Origin: Hyphomonas sp.
GTDB taxonomy: Bacteria; Pseudomonadota; Alphaproteobacteria; Caulobacterales; Hyphomonadaceae
Length of the DNA: 64,000 nt
Direction: 5' to 3'
Assembly (NCBI RefSeq): GCF_022844445.1
Contig: NZ_JALHLS010000012.1
Span: 57,451-121,450, forward strand
Shown: positions 1 to 8,886 of the stretch, piece by piece
Layout of the letters: each line of letters opens with the position of its first letter
Numbering within the stretch: position 1 is the stretch's first letter
Position numbers and translations under genes: made by a program
Notes under the pieces: generated by a model
Told to the model about the DNA's origin: nothing
What the model saw: the letters and a program-made list of their open reading frames with translations, nothing else
Databases searched by the model: none

Positions 1-1
1 G

Positions 2-1771
2 CTGAAAGCCAAGGGCTTTTCCGACAAGCGTCTCGGCGAGTTGACCGGTCAGGCCGAAGGCTGGGTGCGCGGCCTGCGTCATTCGATGAACGTGCGCCCG
101 GTCTACAAGCGGATTGATACCTGTGCGGCCGAATTTGCTGCCAAGACGCCTTACCTCTATTCGACCTACGAGCACGCCGCGTACGGACAGGGCGCGCCGG
201 ACTGCGAGGCCCTGCCTTCAACGCGCAAGAAGGCGATGATCCTCGGTGGCGGCCCCAACCGTATCGGTCAGGGTATTGAGTTCGACTATTGCTGCTGCCA
301 CGCCGCCTTCGCGATGTCGGATCTCGGCATCGAGTCAATCATGGTCAACTGCAACCCGGAAACGGTGTCCACGGACTATGATACCTCGGACCGCCTGTAT
401 TTCGAGCCCCTGACGATCGAGCACGTGCTCGAGATTGTGCACAAGGAGCAATCGAGCGGTGAACTTCTCGGCCTGATCGTGCAATTCGGTGGTCAGACAC
501 CGCTGAAGCTGGCCGGCCCGCTGTTCGATGAGAAGGTGCCGATCCTCGGCACGACGCCCGCCTCCATCGACCTTGCCGAAGACCGCGAGCAGTTTGCCCG
601 CCTGCTCGACGAATTGAAAATCCAGCAGGCGCCGTCGCGCACTGCGCGCAGCGTCGAGGAAGCAGAAGTGAAGGCCAACGAGATCGGATATCCGGTCATG
701 CTGCGCCCTTCGTTCGTGCTGGGCGGCCGCGCCATGGAAATCGCGCGCAATGACGAGGACCTGCGCAAATTCGCAGCCGAAGCGCTGAAGGTGTCCGGCG
801 ACCAGTCACTGTTCATCGACCGCTATCTCTCTGACGCCATCGAGGTGGACGTCGATGCGATCTGCGACGGGCACGATGTGCACGTGGCCGGCATCATGGA
901 GCATATCGAGGAAGCCGGCGTGCACTCGGGCGACTCCGCCTGCGCTCTGCCACCCTTCACACTGTCGCCCGCGTTGCAGGGCCGGCTGGCCAAGCAGACC
1001 ATTGCGCTTGCCCGTGCGCTGAACGTCCGCGGCCTGATCAACATCCAGTTCGCGGTCAAAGGTGAGGAGATCTACGTCCTCGAAGCGAACCCCCGCGCCA
1101 GCCGCACGGTGCCCTTCGTGGCCAAAGCCGTCGGTGCACCGATTGCGGCTATCGCGGCCAAGGTGATGGCCGGCCGTCCGCTGACGGACTTCGACCTGCG
1201 CCACGCCAACCCGCGCCGCATCGCCATCAAGGAAGCTGTCTTCCCCTTCGCCCGCTTCCCGGGCGTAGACCCGCAGCTTGGCCCAGAGATGCGTTCGACC
1301 GGCGAAGTCATGGGCTGGGACGATGATTTCGGAATGGCATTCCTGAAGAGCCAGCTTGGCGGCGGCATCCGCCTGCCGGCCGAAGGCGCAGTGTTCATCT
1401 CAGTGCGCGACAATGACAAGCCGGGCGCCGTGGAAGCGGCCCGCAACCTGGTCGAGATGGGCTTCACGATCCTCGCGACCAGCGGCACGGCTACGCATCT
1501 GGAAGCGAACGGCATCCCGATCAAGCGCGTCAACAAGGTCCTCGAAGGCCAGCCCCACATCGTGGACGCGATGATCAACGGCGAAGTGCAGCTGATGTTC
1601 AACACGACCGAAGGCGCCGCCTCCTTGTCGGATTCCGCCTCCATCCGGCGCACCGCGGTCGCCCGTAAAATCCCTTATTTCACAACACTTGCCGCCTCGA
1701 TTGCCGCTGTTCAGGCCATCGCGAGCCTGAAAACACAGGAAATCTCGGTGCGTGCCTTGCAAAGCACCTGA
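2..1771 (+). CDS. carB: Carbamoyl-phosphate synthase large subunit, C-terminal part (5' end outside window)
   Basis: The reading frame is open from the window edge and encodes the last ~589 residues. CarB is normally about 1,070-1,100 residues, so roughly half is missing upstream. CarB makes carbamoyl phosphate from glutamine-derived ammonia, bicarbonate and two ATP for arginine and pyrimidine synthesis. Visible are the glycine-rich [15 protein letters not shown] segment opening the second synthetase half, the ATP-grasp motif [15 protein letters not shown], and a C-terminal MGS-like allosteric domain ([12 protein letters not shown]). It is followed 71 bases later by greA, a common alphaproteobacterial pairing. 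Confidence 0.97.
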   Translation: MKAKGFSDKRLGELTGQAEGWVRGLRHSMNVRPVYKRIDTCAAEFAAKTPYLYSTYEHAAYGQGAPDCEALPSTRKKAMILGGGPNRIGQGIEFDYCCCHAAFAMSDLGIESIMVNCNPETVSTDYDTSDRLYFEPLTIEHVLEIVHKEQSSGELLGLIVQFGGQTPLKLAGPLFDEKVPILGTTPASIDLAEDREQFARLLDELKIQQAPSRTARSVEEAEVKANEIGYPVMLRPSFVLGGRAMEIARNDEDLRKFAAEALKVSGDQSLFIDRYLSDAIEVDVDAICDGHDVHVAGIMEHIEEAGVHSGDSACALPPFTLSPALQGRLAKQTIALARALNVRGLINIQFAVKGEEIYVLEANPRASRTVPFVAKAVGAPIAAIAAKVMAGRPLTDFDLRHANPRRIAIKEAVFPFARFPGVDPQLGPEMRSTGEVMGWDDDFGMAFLKSQLGGGIRLPAEGAVFISVRDNDKPGAVEAARNLVEMGFTILATSGTATHLEANGIPIKRVNKVLEGQPHIVDAMINGEVQLMFNTTEGAASLSDSASIRRTAVARKIPYFTTLAASIAAVQAIASLKTQEISVRALQST

Positions 1772-1842
1772 GCTCGCCCCACTTGACGCGATTGCTTTTT
1801 GAAACCACGCTTTCTTGCCGCGCAAGATGAGGGAATCTCACG

Positions 1843-2316
1843 ATGGAACGCATACCGATGACCGCCGAAGGCCATGCTGCACTTCAGGCTGAACTCAAGG
1901 TGCTGAAATCCGTCGAGCGGCCCAGCATCATTGCGGCCATTTCCGAAGCGCGTTCGCATGGCGATCTGTCCGAAAACGCGGAATACCACGCCGCCAAGGA
2001 GAAGCAGAGCTTCATCGAGGGCCGCATTAGCGAACTCGACGACAAGCTTGCACGTGCTGACATCATCGATGTCAGCAAGCTGAACGGCAAGAAAATCCGC
2101 TTCGGCGCGACGGTGACCATCGTCGATGTCGATTCCGAAGAGAAGTTCACCTACAAGATCGTCGGCGAAGACGAGGCCAGCGTTAAGGACGGCAAGATCT
2201 CCGTCACTTCGCCCCTCGCCCGTGCCATGATTGGTAAGGAAGAAGGCGACGAGGCAGAAGTCTCGGCCCCCTCGGGCGCGCGCGCCTACGAAATCGCCAA
2301 GGTCGTTTACAAGTAA
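1843..2316 (+). CDS. greA: Transcription elongation factor GreA
   Basis: 157 residues, the usual GreA length. GreA enters the RNA polymerase secondary channel and stimulates cleavage of backtracked transcripts. The first ~75 residues form the predicted coiled coil with the family motif [16 protein letters not shown]. The C-terminal half is the FKBP-like domain (ITVTSPLAR-type region near residues 120-130, read here as [13 protein letters not shown]). The start ATG lies shortly after a GAGGGAATCT stretch. The gene is probably read with the ELM1-family gene that begins 11 bases after its stop. Confidence 0.97.
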   Translation: MERIPMTAEGHAALQAELKVLKSVERPSIIAAISEARSHGDLSENAEYHAAKEKQSFIEGRISELDDKLARADIIDVSKLNGKKIRFGATVTIVDVDSEEKFTYKIVGEDEASVKDGKISVTSPLARAMIGKEEGDEAEVSAPSGARAYEIAKVVYK

Positions 2317-2327
2317 GGATACGCGCC

Positions 2328-3401
2328 ATGGGGTCACCCATGAGGACGTTGGGGCCTTCCATCTGGTCGGTCTCCGATGGCCGCGCCGGCAACGCCTCGC
2401 AGGTGCGCGCCCTTGTGCACGCGCTGGGCGAGCCATCGCGCTGGCTGCGGATCGCGCACATCATGGGCGAGGCCCACAGGGCGGAACCCATGGTCCTGAC
2501 GCCGCGCGCGCCCTGGACCTGGCTTCCGGCTGGCACATGGCCGTCGCCGCTGAGCGCTCTGCCCAAGGCGCAGCGCAGCCTCATTGCGCCGCCCTGGCCG
2601 ACCTTGTGGATCGCTGCGGGGCGCCGCTCGGCGGCCTTCAGCAAACTCGTCCGTGAACGGTCGGACGGCAAGACTTTCACCGTGCAGATCCTCGATCCGA
2701 AGATCGATGCCTCAAACTTTGACCTGCTGGTCGTGCCGCAACACGACGGCGTCAGCGGCGCGAATGTCATCACCACGGTCGGCTCACCGGCGCATTTCGG
2801 CGCCGAGATGCTGGAAGAGACCGGCCAGGCCTTTGCCCCGCTGGCGGACGAAACGCGGCGCAGTGTGGTCGTGGTGCTGGGCGGTCATTCCAAGGTGCAC
2901 CGGTTCACGCCCGACGCGGCTGCGCGGCTGGAGGCTCAGCTGCGCAAACTGGCCGCCGAAGGCTGGCGGCTTCGGATCACGACTTCCCGCCGCACGCCCC
3001 TCGAAGTCATCACGCCGTTCCGCAAGATGGCGGACGAGACCGGCGGCCAGTTCTGGTCCGGTGCGCAGGACGGGCCCAATCCCTACCTGGCCTGGCTAAT
3101 GTTCTCGACCGCGGCCATTGTCACCGAAGATAGTGCCAACATGCTTTCGGAAGCAGCCTGGCACGGCTTGCCGGTGCATATTGCGCCGCTGGAAGGTCAT
3201 GCGCCGAAGTTCACGCGGCTGCACGAGAGCCTGATCGCGCGCGGAGCCGCGCGGCGCTTTACCGGCACACTTGATCAGTGGACGTACGAACCCGTGCGCG
3301 AGGCTGACCGCGTCGCCGACCTGATCGTGGAGAAGCTGCTCGCGCGCTACCCTGCTCCGGCCTTCACCTCGGGCGTCGCAGCGCCTGACTGGCTGAGCTG
3401 A
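2328..3401 (+). CDS. ELM1/GtrOC1 family protein (DUF1022), putative nucleotide-sugar-related enzyme
   Basis: 357 residues resembling the DUF1022 family, which is named after the plant mitochondrial fission factor ELM1 and is common in alphaproteobacteria. Recognisable parts are the N-terminal SDGRAGNASQVRAL segment, VVPQHDGVSGANVITTVGS in the middle, and a glycosyltransferase-B-like C-terminal stretch (IVTEDSANMLSEA). A proper ribosome site (AAGGA) lies about 10 bases before the ATG. It follows greA directly. The biochemical role in bacteria is not established; links to envelope glycan metabolism are inference. Confidence 0.8.
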   Translation: MGSPMRTLGPSIWSVSDGRAGNASQVRALVHALGEPSRWLRIAHIMGEAHRAEPMVLTPRAPWTWLPAGTWPSPLSALPKAQRSLIAPPWPTLWIAAGRRSAAFSKLVRERSDGKTFTVQILDPKIDASNFDLLVVPQHDGVSGANVITTVGSPAHFGAEMLEETGQAFAPLADETRRSVVVVLGGHSKVHRFTPDAAARLEAQLRKLAAEGWRLRITTSRRTPLEVITPFRKMADETGGQFWSGAQDGPNPYLAWLMFSTAAIVTEDSANMLSEAAWHGLPVHIAPLEGHAPKFTRLHESLIARGAARRFTGTLDQWTYEPVREADRVADLIVEKLLARYPAPAFTSGVAAPDWLS

Positions 3402-3404
3402 CGC

Positions 3405-4238
3405 TCAGCCCTGTACGAGATCAGCCTGGATTTTTTCCAGGAGTTCAATTTCTTCGGCGTGGGCGAGACCGTCTGCCAGCATCACTTCGGAGCAGGCCAG
3501 CACCACGTCCATCTGCGCCTTGACAGACCGCGCCGAGATTTCGTCGATAGCGGCGCTGATCTGTTGCTCGGTGGGACGCAGGCGGCGGATGAAGCCCTGC
3601 AGCTTGTGTGTGCGCGCCTCATCAAGGTGGATGCCGAGGAGTTCCGAACGGCCATGCGCGTAGGCGAGAATCGCCGCGGACTCGGCCAGTGAAACCTGAC
3701 CGTCCGATTCTGCCATTGCCGTCAGCAAGGTCAGCTCGTTGCGCAGCTGCTGGCGCAGTACGCTGAAGGCCTCGTCCTTCGGCGGCCAGGTGACGCCCCG
3801 GCCGGCTGATTCGGCCGCAAGCAGCGCGGCATCCGACGGGCCCAGGCCAAAAATCTCGACGAGGAACATCGCCGGCGGCTCGTAGACCTCGCCGGTAATG
3901 TCCATGCAGTACTTGATCCGGTCGGCGCGGAAACTCATCACTTCCCTGGTCTCGGCGCAGCGTGCAAACAGCAGGACCCGCGCTTCCGGCGTACGCTTCA
4001 GGGCATGCATCGTGATGCGCCGCGTACTCTGGGCTGCTTTTGCGTTGACGTAGCAGATCACGAAAGTCTGGCCTTCCACGTCCGCACTCGAGGCCAGCGG
4101 GGTGGTTTCCGGATGCGGCTCGTCTGCGTCCAGAATCCGCGAAGGAAGGCTGGGTACGAATCCCACATCCAGCACGGGCGTATGATGGGCCTCTGCCTTC
4201 TTGAGCAGGAACGCGGACAAACTCGATTTCAACCCCAT
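3405..4238 (-). CDS. WYL-like plus TerB-like domain protein
   Basis: 277 residues from the ATG at 4238, chosen because AAAGGAGAC lies just upstream; the frame also extends 19 codons further. Residues ~45-120 resemble a WYL-type ligand-sensing fold (FVICYVNAKAAQSTRRIT, then SFRADRIKYC). The C-terminal ~120 residues match the TerB-like helical fold (ELTLLTAMAESDGQVSLAE ... ACSEVMLADGLAHAEEIELL), with acidic residues that could bind metal. Tellurite-resistance TerB proteins give the domain its name, but no other ter genes are adjacent and resistance should not be assumed. It converges with the ELM1-family gene, with only 3 bases between stops. Confidence 0.6.
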   Translation of the reverse strand: MGLKSSLSAFLLKKAEAHHTPVLDVGFVPSLPSRILDADEPHPETTPLASSADVEGQTFVICYVNAKAAQSTRRITMHALKRTPEARVLLFARCAETREVMSFRADRIKYCMDITGEVYEPPAMFLVEIFGLGPSDAALLAAESAGRGVTWPPKDEAFSVLRQQLRNELTLLTAMAESDGQVSLAESAAILAYAHGRSELLGIHLDEARTHKLQGFIRRLRPTEQQISAAIDEISARSVKAQMDVVLACSEVMLADGLAHAEEIELLEKIQADLVQG

Positions 4239-4321
4239 AGGTGTCTCCTTTGGCGGGTGGACGCTACTGCCAGTCGCCCAATCGTCAACTGCCATTGCGG
4301 AACTATTTGGCGGGGGCCCGC

Positions 4322-5506
4322 TCAGATCGCCGCCACGCGGTCATCTGCGGGCAGGGCGCGCGCGATGAAGCCGCCGCCGAGAATCCGGGTGGAGCCTTCC
4401 GGATCATACAGCACGGCCGCCTGACCGCGCGCCACGCCCTCTTCCGGTGCATCGAAAAACACCGACGGCTGGCCATCCTCATAGCCGAGGCGACCGGGCA
4501 CCGGCGGACGGGTCGACCGTACACGGATCAGGACGCGCGCGCTGTCGCGCGCCGCCGCTTCGAGGCTACCCTGGCCGAGCCAGTTCAGTTCTTCGAGCAG
4601 CAGGCCGCGCGTCATCAGCGCCTCGCGCGGGCCCACCAGCACGCGGCGTTTCGGGGCGTCGATCTTCACCACGAAGAGCGGCTCGCCGGTCGCGACACCA
4701 AGGCCGCGGCGCTGGCCTATCGTGTAGTTTATCACGCCTTCATGCGCGCCGAGCACGCGCCCGTCGATATGCTGGATTTCGCCCGCGCGGCCCGAACCCG
4801 GGCGCAGCTTCTCCACGACCTTCGCATATGAGCCGTCCGGCACGAAGCAGATATCCTGGCTGTCGGGCTTGGCGGCGACCGGCAGGCTGAACTTTTCTGC
4901 AAGTTCGCGAACCTCCGTCTTCGGAAGATCGCCGAGCGGAAAGCGGATGTATTCCAGCTGCGCGCGCGTGGTGGCGAACAGGAAGTAGGACTGGTCGCGG
5001 CTGGCATCGCGCGCACGGTGAAGCTCCGGCCCTTCGGGGCCGTCCGTGCGGCGGATGTAATGGCCGGTCGCAAGGCAATCGGCGCCGAGCTCCTTCGCGG
5101 TGCGCAGCAGGTCCGAGAACTTGACCGTCTGGTTGCAGCGTATGCAGGGTATCGGTGTCGAGCCTGCCAGATAAGTGTCGGCAAAATCCTCCATGACCTG
5201 CTCGCGGAATCGGCTTTCATAATCCAGCACATAGTGCGGAATGCCAATCCGGTCGGCCACGTTGCGCGCATCGTGAATGTCCTGCCCTGCGCAGCAGGCG
5301 CCCTTCTTCTCGATCGCCGCGCCATGGTCGTAAAGCTGCAGCGTGATGCCGATCACGTCATAGCCTTCGGCCTTCAGCATGGCGGCGACCACGGAGGAAT
5401 CCACGCCGCCGGACATGGCAGCGACCACGCGGGTCATGTGGGGCGGCTTGGCAAAGCCAAGCGAGTTCAGGCGGCCGTCCGGCCACGTCGTATCAGGCGT
5501 CGTCAT
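4322..5506 (-). CDS. mnmA: tRNA-specific 2-thiouridylase MnmA
   Basis: 394 residues. MnmA adenylates and thiolates U34 of Lys, Glu and Gln tRNAs. The PP-loop [12 protein letters not shown] is at about residues 30-41. The two catalytic cysteines sit in PCIRCNQ (about 120) and QDICFVPDG (about 220), and [10 protein letters not shown] marks the C-terminal region. The start is supported by GGGAGTGAAAG directly upstream. The first ~22 residues precede the usual [11 protein letters not shown] start, so an internal Met (about residue 24) is a possible alternative. Confidence 0.96.
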   Translation of the reverse strand: MTTPDTTWPDGRLNSLGFAKPPHMTRVVAAMSGGVDSSVVAAMLKAEGYDVIGITLQLYDHGAAIEKKGACCAGQDIHDARNVADRIGIPHYVLDYESRFREQVMEDFADTYLAGSTPIPCIRCNQTVKFSDLLRTAKELGADCLATGHYIRRTDGPEGPELHRARDASRDQSYFLFATTRAQLEYIRFPLGDLPKTEVRELAEKFSLPVAAKPDSQDICFVPDGSYAKVVEKLRPGSGRAGEIQHIDGRVLGAHEGVINYTIGQRRGLGVATGEPLFVVKIDAPKRRVLVGPREALMTRGLLLEELNWLGQGSLEAAARDSARVLIRVRSTRPPVPGRLGYEDGQPSVFFDAPEEGVARGQAAVLYDPEGSTRILGGGFIARALPADDRVAAI

Positions 5507-5640
5507 CTTTCACTCCCGCCGGGGTCAAGGCCCGGAGCAGCTGCTGTTGGCGCGCATATAGGACAAAACCGGAGGGATTGCGAGCCACCTGCCACTCAGC
5601 CAGTATCCCGGCTTCGCCGCGAGCCCGGAAAACCCCTGCC

Positions 5641-5799
5641 ATGCTGACTGTCCGCCGCGTCCCGGCGCCCCCTGCCCTCCGGGACGTGATCAGCGGCTTC
5701 ACCGAGCGCCGGGGCCATTTCGCCGAGATGTCCCAGCTGCGCCCGATGCCAGCGCCGCCTGCCTCGACCCGATCAACGGCGCCCGAGATGAAAGGTTAG
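5641..5799 (+). pseudogene. Decayed fragment of an AraC-type regulator N-terminus
   Basis: A 52-codon frame opens LTVRRVPAPPALRDVISGF and continues ERRGHFAEMSQLRPMPA, which reads like the first ~40 residues of an AraC-family activator. The usual family text ...LPARPDQ... is only recovered by shifting one base at about 5760 (giving LPRPDQR), after which a stop follows. No helix-turn-helix part remains. It sits in the 297-base gap between mnmA and cheR. Interpretation as a frameshifted, truncated relic is inference from pattern alone; it could be non-coding. Confidence 0.35.
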
Positions 5800-5803
5800 G
5801 TCG

Positions 5804-6646
5804 TCAGGCCGCGCTGGCCTTGGCGTTCGCCGTCCCGGCCGCGACCCAGCCGCAGCGGACGTCGCCGGCGGGCTCGAGCCGGTCAGTGAGGCTGTAGAGG
5901 CTTTCGCCGTCGCCGAGGACGATCAGGCCGCCGGGGGCGAGCTGGTTGGCGAGGCTTTCGACCACGCGGACGCGCGCCGAGCGCGCCATGCCGGACAAGA
6001 CGTTGCGGCACAGGATGATCTCGAACTTGCCGAGGCCGCCGGCCGGCTCCAGCAGGTTGTGGACGCGGAAGCTGACGCGGGTGCGCAGCGCCTCGGAGGC
6101 CTGCCAGTCACCGGAATCGAGCCGCGTGAAGTGCTTCAGCAGCCGGTGGATGGAGAGGCCGCGTTGCACCTCGTAATGGCCGAAGGTGCCAGAGCGCGCC
6201 TTCTCGATCGCCTGCTTGCAGAGATCAGTGGAGAGGATTTCGACCTTGGCGCCGGCAAGACCCGCAGGCGCCTCGTCTTCCAGCAGCAAGGCCAGCGAAT
6301 AGGCCTCCTGCCCGGTGCTGCCACCGGCGCACCAGAGGCGGATACGGCCCGACGACGAGGCGGCAATGCGTTCCGGCAGACGGTTCTTCACCAGTCCGTC
6401 GAGCGAGCCCGGCTCGCGAAAGAACCAGGTGTCGCGGGACAGGAGCGCGGCAGCGACTTCGGCGCGGAAGACAGGATTCTGGCGCGACTCGAGGCAGTGG
6501 ACGAGGTCTTCGAGGCTGCCGAAGCCTTCGCGTCGGGCGACGGCGGCGAGGCGGGCCTCGATCAGGTAGGCTTTGGATGCCGGGATCGACTGGCCCGAGG
6601 CGTTCAGGGCCAGGTCCGCGAGGGCATTGAAAATGGTGTCCTGCAT
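5804..6646 (-). CDS. cheR: CheR-type protein-glutamate O-methyltransferase
   Basis: 280 residues. CheR enzymes methylate glutamates of chemoreceptors using S-adenosylmethionine. There is an N-terminal helical domain (about 1-80), then SRDTWFFREP and the AdoMet-binding segment LWCAGGSTGQEAYSLA near residues 100-120. FEIILCRNVLSGM (about 205) corresponds to the conserved ILCRNV motif. A GGAG site lies 7 bases before the ATG. It is followed upstream in the operon direction by a lone receiver gene and chpT. There are no che receptors or CheA nearby, so its substrate may not be a classical chemoreceptor. Confidence 0.9.
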   Translation of the reverse strand: MQDTIFNALADLALNASGQSIPASKAYLIEARLAAVARREGFGSLEDLVHCLESRQNPVFRAEVAAALLSRDTWFFREPGSLDGLVKNRLPERIAASSSGRIRLWCAGGSTGQEAYSLALLLEDEAPAGLAGAKVEILSTDLCKQAIEKARSGTFGHYEVQRGLSIHRLLKHFTRLDSGDWQASEALRTRVSFRVHNLLEPAGGLGKFEIILCRNVLSGMARSARVRVVESLANQLAPGGLIVLGDGESLYSLTDRLEPAGDVRCGWVAAGTANAKASAA

Positions 6647-6716
6647 GCGCCGCTCCGACGGGAGGCTTCGGGGGCCTCAAATGTTACCGTTAGGCCGCCC
6701 AATGTTAAGAAAGGCT

Positions 6717-7082
6717 TCAGATGAGGCCGACTTCTGCGAATTTGCTCTCGAGAATGTCGGCATCGAAGGGTTTCATAATGAACTCGTCCGCGCCGCACCC
6801 CAGCGCTTCACGGATGTGTTCGGCGTCGTTTTCGATCGAACAGAACACGACCCGGGGCGTTTTCCCGCCGTCCTCGCGGCGCAGGGCCTTCACGAAGTCG
6901 ATCCCATTCATCACGGGCATGTTCCAGTCCAGGATCACGACATCCGGCATGGATTCTCGGCACATCCGCAACGCTTCTGCGCCCTCGGCGGCTTCGGTGA
7001 CGGAAAACCCGAGATCCCGGACGATCCGGGACGCAACCTTCCGGACAACCCGGGAGTCGTCCACAATCAGGCACGTCTTCAT
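6717..7082 (-). CDS. Single-domain CheY-like response regulator
   Basis: 121 residues, only a receiver domain. Acidic pocket Asp8/Asp9, phospho-acceptor Asp52 (in VVILDWNMP), Ser82 and Lys104 (FIMKPF) are all present, so it should be phosphorylatable. There is no output domain, so it acts by protein contact or as a phosphate sink. It lies between chpT and cheR on the same strand, an arrangement known from Caulobacterales. Partnership with CheR or the ChpT relay is inferred from position. No strong Shine-Dalgarno sequence is visible. Confidence 0.93.
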   Translation of the reverse strand: MKTCLIVDDSRVVRKVASRIVRDLGFSVTEAAEGAEALRMCRESMPDVVILDWNMPVMNGIDFVKALRREDGGKTPRVVFCSIENDAEHIREALGCGADEFIMKPFDADILESKFAEVGLI

Positions 7083-7175
7083 AGGGCGAAAATCCGCTGA
7101 AGCGAAGGGTTTGACACGTCTGATGGGTGCCTCAGAGGTGTTAACAAACCCTGACCAAAACGTTTACGTCTGCCC

Positions 7176-7853
7176 TCAGGACGTTTGCTGACGCAGGCCC
7201 GTCGCCATAAAAACCACGCCGTCTTGAGTGGTTTTGGCATGCAGCGTGCCGCCAAGCCCGTCGCAGGTCATCTTAGCGAACAGGGGCTGGATATTCTCCG
7301 GCCGCCAGCCGCTTTCGGGCTCTTCACCCGCCAAAGCCTTGGCCACGTCTTCCTTAAGTACCACCCGGTCGCCCTTGCAGGTGACGACCACGTTCTTGAC
7401 GCCCCCTTCCTCCCGCACACGGATATGGATGACCCCGCCACGCACGGTGGCCGTCAGGCCCACCAGGACGAGGTTCATAATCAGGCGGGCATGGCCATAG
7501 CCAAGCTCGGTGGTGGACAGATCCCATTCGATGCTGGGCTTCTGAAAGCGGACATAGTCGTCCGTCAGCTTTTTGAACTGGTGCGCGTCCGCCGTACCAG
7601 GCTGCAGGCCCATAGAGCCGAAGGCGTAGCGCAGGAACTGCAGTGTTGCCGCCACGCCTTGCGCGCCCTCCCGCAGGGTTCGCTCGCTGTGCGCCTTTTC
7701 TTCCGGACTGCCGGGACTGTCGAGCATCTCCAGGGACAGCGACATCGTGGCCGCTGGGGAGACAATGTCGTGACAGAGACGCGCAGCGATAAACGCTGCG
7801 AAACGCGCAGGGTCGAGGTTCATTGGTTTCAGCCCGTCTTTGGATCCAGCCAT
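7176..7853 (-). CDS. chpT: Histidine phosphotransferase ChpT
   Basis: 225 residues. ChpT passes phosphate from the hybrid kinase CckA to CtrA and CpdR in the alphaproteobacterial cell-cycle relay. The phospho-accepting His28 lies in LCHDIVSPAATM, the dimerisation-helix motif. The C-terminal half is a degenerate Bergerat ATPase-like fold that lacks clear ATP-binding boxes, as expected for this family. Either Met1 or Met11 (MNLDPARF) could start the protein; a GGAG lies about 16 bases before the first. It heads the chpT-receiver-cheR block. Confidence 0.88.
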   Translation of the reverse strand: MAGSKDGLKPMNLDPARFAAFIAARLCHDIVSPAATMSLSLEMLDSPGSPEEKAHSERTLREGAQGVAATLQFLRYAFGSMGLQPGTADAHQFKKLTDDYVRFQKPSIEWDLSTTELGYGHARLIMNLVLVGLTATVRGGVIHIRVREEGGVKNVVVTCKGDRVVLKEDVAKALAGEEPESGWRPENIQPLFAKMTCDGLGGTLHAKTTQDGVVFMATGLRQQTS

Positions 7854-7936
7854 GCGCTAGAATCGGGTGCTCCGCCCGGTGTGTCAATCAAGCGTGCGTG
7901 ACAGGAGTGTAAGGCAGTCCGAATCGGCGATCCTGC

Positions 7937-8170
7937 TTAACTACCTGCAGGCGGATCGATATCGTCGTGGCCGTGCCGGGCGCTGTAGAAGCTGAGCGCG
8001 AAAAGTCCTGCGGAAAGGCCCAGCGTCAGCACGCCGCCGAGGATGTAGGCAAACCAGCCATGGCCGCTGAGGCCACTGCCCAGTCCTTGCCAGAAGAAAG
8101 TTGCGCCCCAGAGGAGCGCGCCAAGGCCCACGAGGGCCGCGACAATCCAGACGATGAAGGTACGTGACAT
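7937..8170 (-). CDS. Small two-helix membrane protein of unknown function
   Basis: 77 residues from the ATG at 8170, chosen because AGGACAG precedes it; an alternative ATG at 8188 lies inside a strong hairpin. Two hydrophobic segments (about 5-27 and 38-60) are joined by a glycine-rich loop, and the hydrophilic tail is rich in His and Asp (ARHGHDDIDPP). I recognise no family. It follows the ydbL-type gene on the same strand but is separated from it by the hairpin at 8186-8216, so it may be its own unit. Confidence 0.6.
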   Translation of the reverse strand: MSRTFIVWIVAALVGLGALLWGATFFWQGLGSGLSGHGWFAYILGGVLTLGLSAGLFALSFYSARHGHDDIDPPAGS

Positions 8171-8185
8171 CTGTCCTGAATAGAA

Positions 8186-8216
8186 CATCCCGCCGATCTA
8201 TGAAATCGGCGGGATG
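8186..8216 (-). terminator. Hairpin after the ydbH-ynbE-ydbL cluster
   Basis: Perfect 12-base inverted repeat (CATCCCGCCGAT with its complement, 7-base loop) just downstream of the ydbL-type stop. The following minus-strand bases (TTCTATT) are only moderately T-rich, so it may be a weak terminator or an mRNA-end stabiliser. Confidence 0.55.
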
Positions 8217-8248
8217 CTGTGTTTGCTTTATGCCGCGGGCAGGAGAGC

Positions 8249-8596
8249 CTACTTGGCCTGCCAGCTGCCAGACTCGTCCATGTAGAACTGGCCGGGCTCG
8301 AGCTTGGTGATCTGCTTCTCGCCGGCAAGCTGCGCGACAATCTGCACGGTCGTCCTGTTCTCCTTGGCGGTCTGCTCGTAGACGGCGCGGCGGCGATTGT
8401 TGATGTCCTGAACCTTGCGGGTCACAGCAGCGTCGGCATTGCTGACAACGCCGAGATAGCCGTCAATGCGCTCGCCAACCGTACCGGACGCGATGGCCGC
8501 GTCGATGACGGGGTCGCCCGCCGTTGCTGGCGGGGCAAAGGCGAAAGCAGCCAGGGCAAGGCTGATCGAGATCAGAAGTGTGCGAAGGGCAGTCAT
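8249..8596 (-). CDS. ydbL: YdbL-family periplasmic protein (DUF1318)
   Basis: 115 residues from the ATG at 8596, which has GAGGAGA 8 bases upstream; the longer open frame upstream overlaps the ynbE-like gene and is rejected. A cleavable signal peptide (about residues 1-26, ending PPATAG) precedes the DUF1318 core (GTVGERIDGYLGVV ... VQDINNRRRAVYEQTA). In Enterobacteria YdbL accompanies YnbE and YdbH, which form an envelope-spanning phospholipid transport bridge. Same order and strand here. Confidence 0.88.
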   Translation of the reverse strand: MTALRTLLISISLALAAFAFAPPATAGDPVIDAAIASGTVGERIDGYLGVVSNADAAVTRKVQDINNRRRAVYEQTAKENRTTVQIVAQLAGEKQITKLEPGQFYMDESGSWQAK

Positions 8597-8619
8597 TGAA
8601 TGTCTCCTCGGCTTCGCGG

Positions 8620-8811
8620 CTAGAACAGGTCTGGGTTGCTGGCGATCAGGTCTTCGACCTCGCGGTCGAGCTGGATGCGCACAGTCTGGTCGATCTTCAC
8701 ATTGAGATCGATCTTGATCGGCTTGTCGGAAGGCTCGATCCGCACGGTCGGCGTGCAGGCTGCGAGCGTAGCGGCGCTGGCCGCGACAAGCAGTAGTCTT
8801 TGGTAGGCCAT
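8620..8811 (-). CDS. ynbE: YnbE-like outer-membrane lipoprotein
   Basis: 63 residues, beginning at the ATG at 8811 behind an AGGAG site. A short lipoprotein signal ends in TLAACTP, placing the acylated Cys near residue 19. The mature part (RIEPSDKPIKIDLNVKID) is typical of YnbE, which pairs by beta-strand augmentation with YdbH in E. coli. It lies between the ydbH- and ydbL-type genes, and its small size makes it easy to miss. Confidence 0.88.
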   Translation of the reverse strand: MAYQRLLLVAASAATLAACTPTVRIEPSDKPIKIDLNVKIDQTVRIQLDREVEDLIASNPDLF

Positions 8812-8886
8812 GACGGCAAACTCCTGATACCACAACGAGACAATGACACGCCGGGGCTTAACGTCAATCGACTGGCCTGTTGCCCG

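Noticed and set aside
7083..7175. CtrA binding site between chpT and the receiver gene
   Set aside because: One TTAAC half-site only; the spaced second half is missing.
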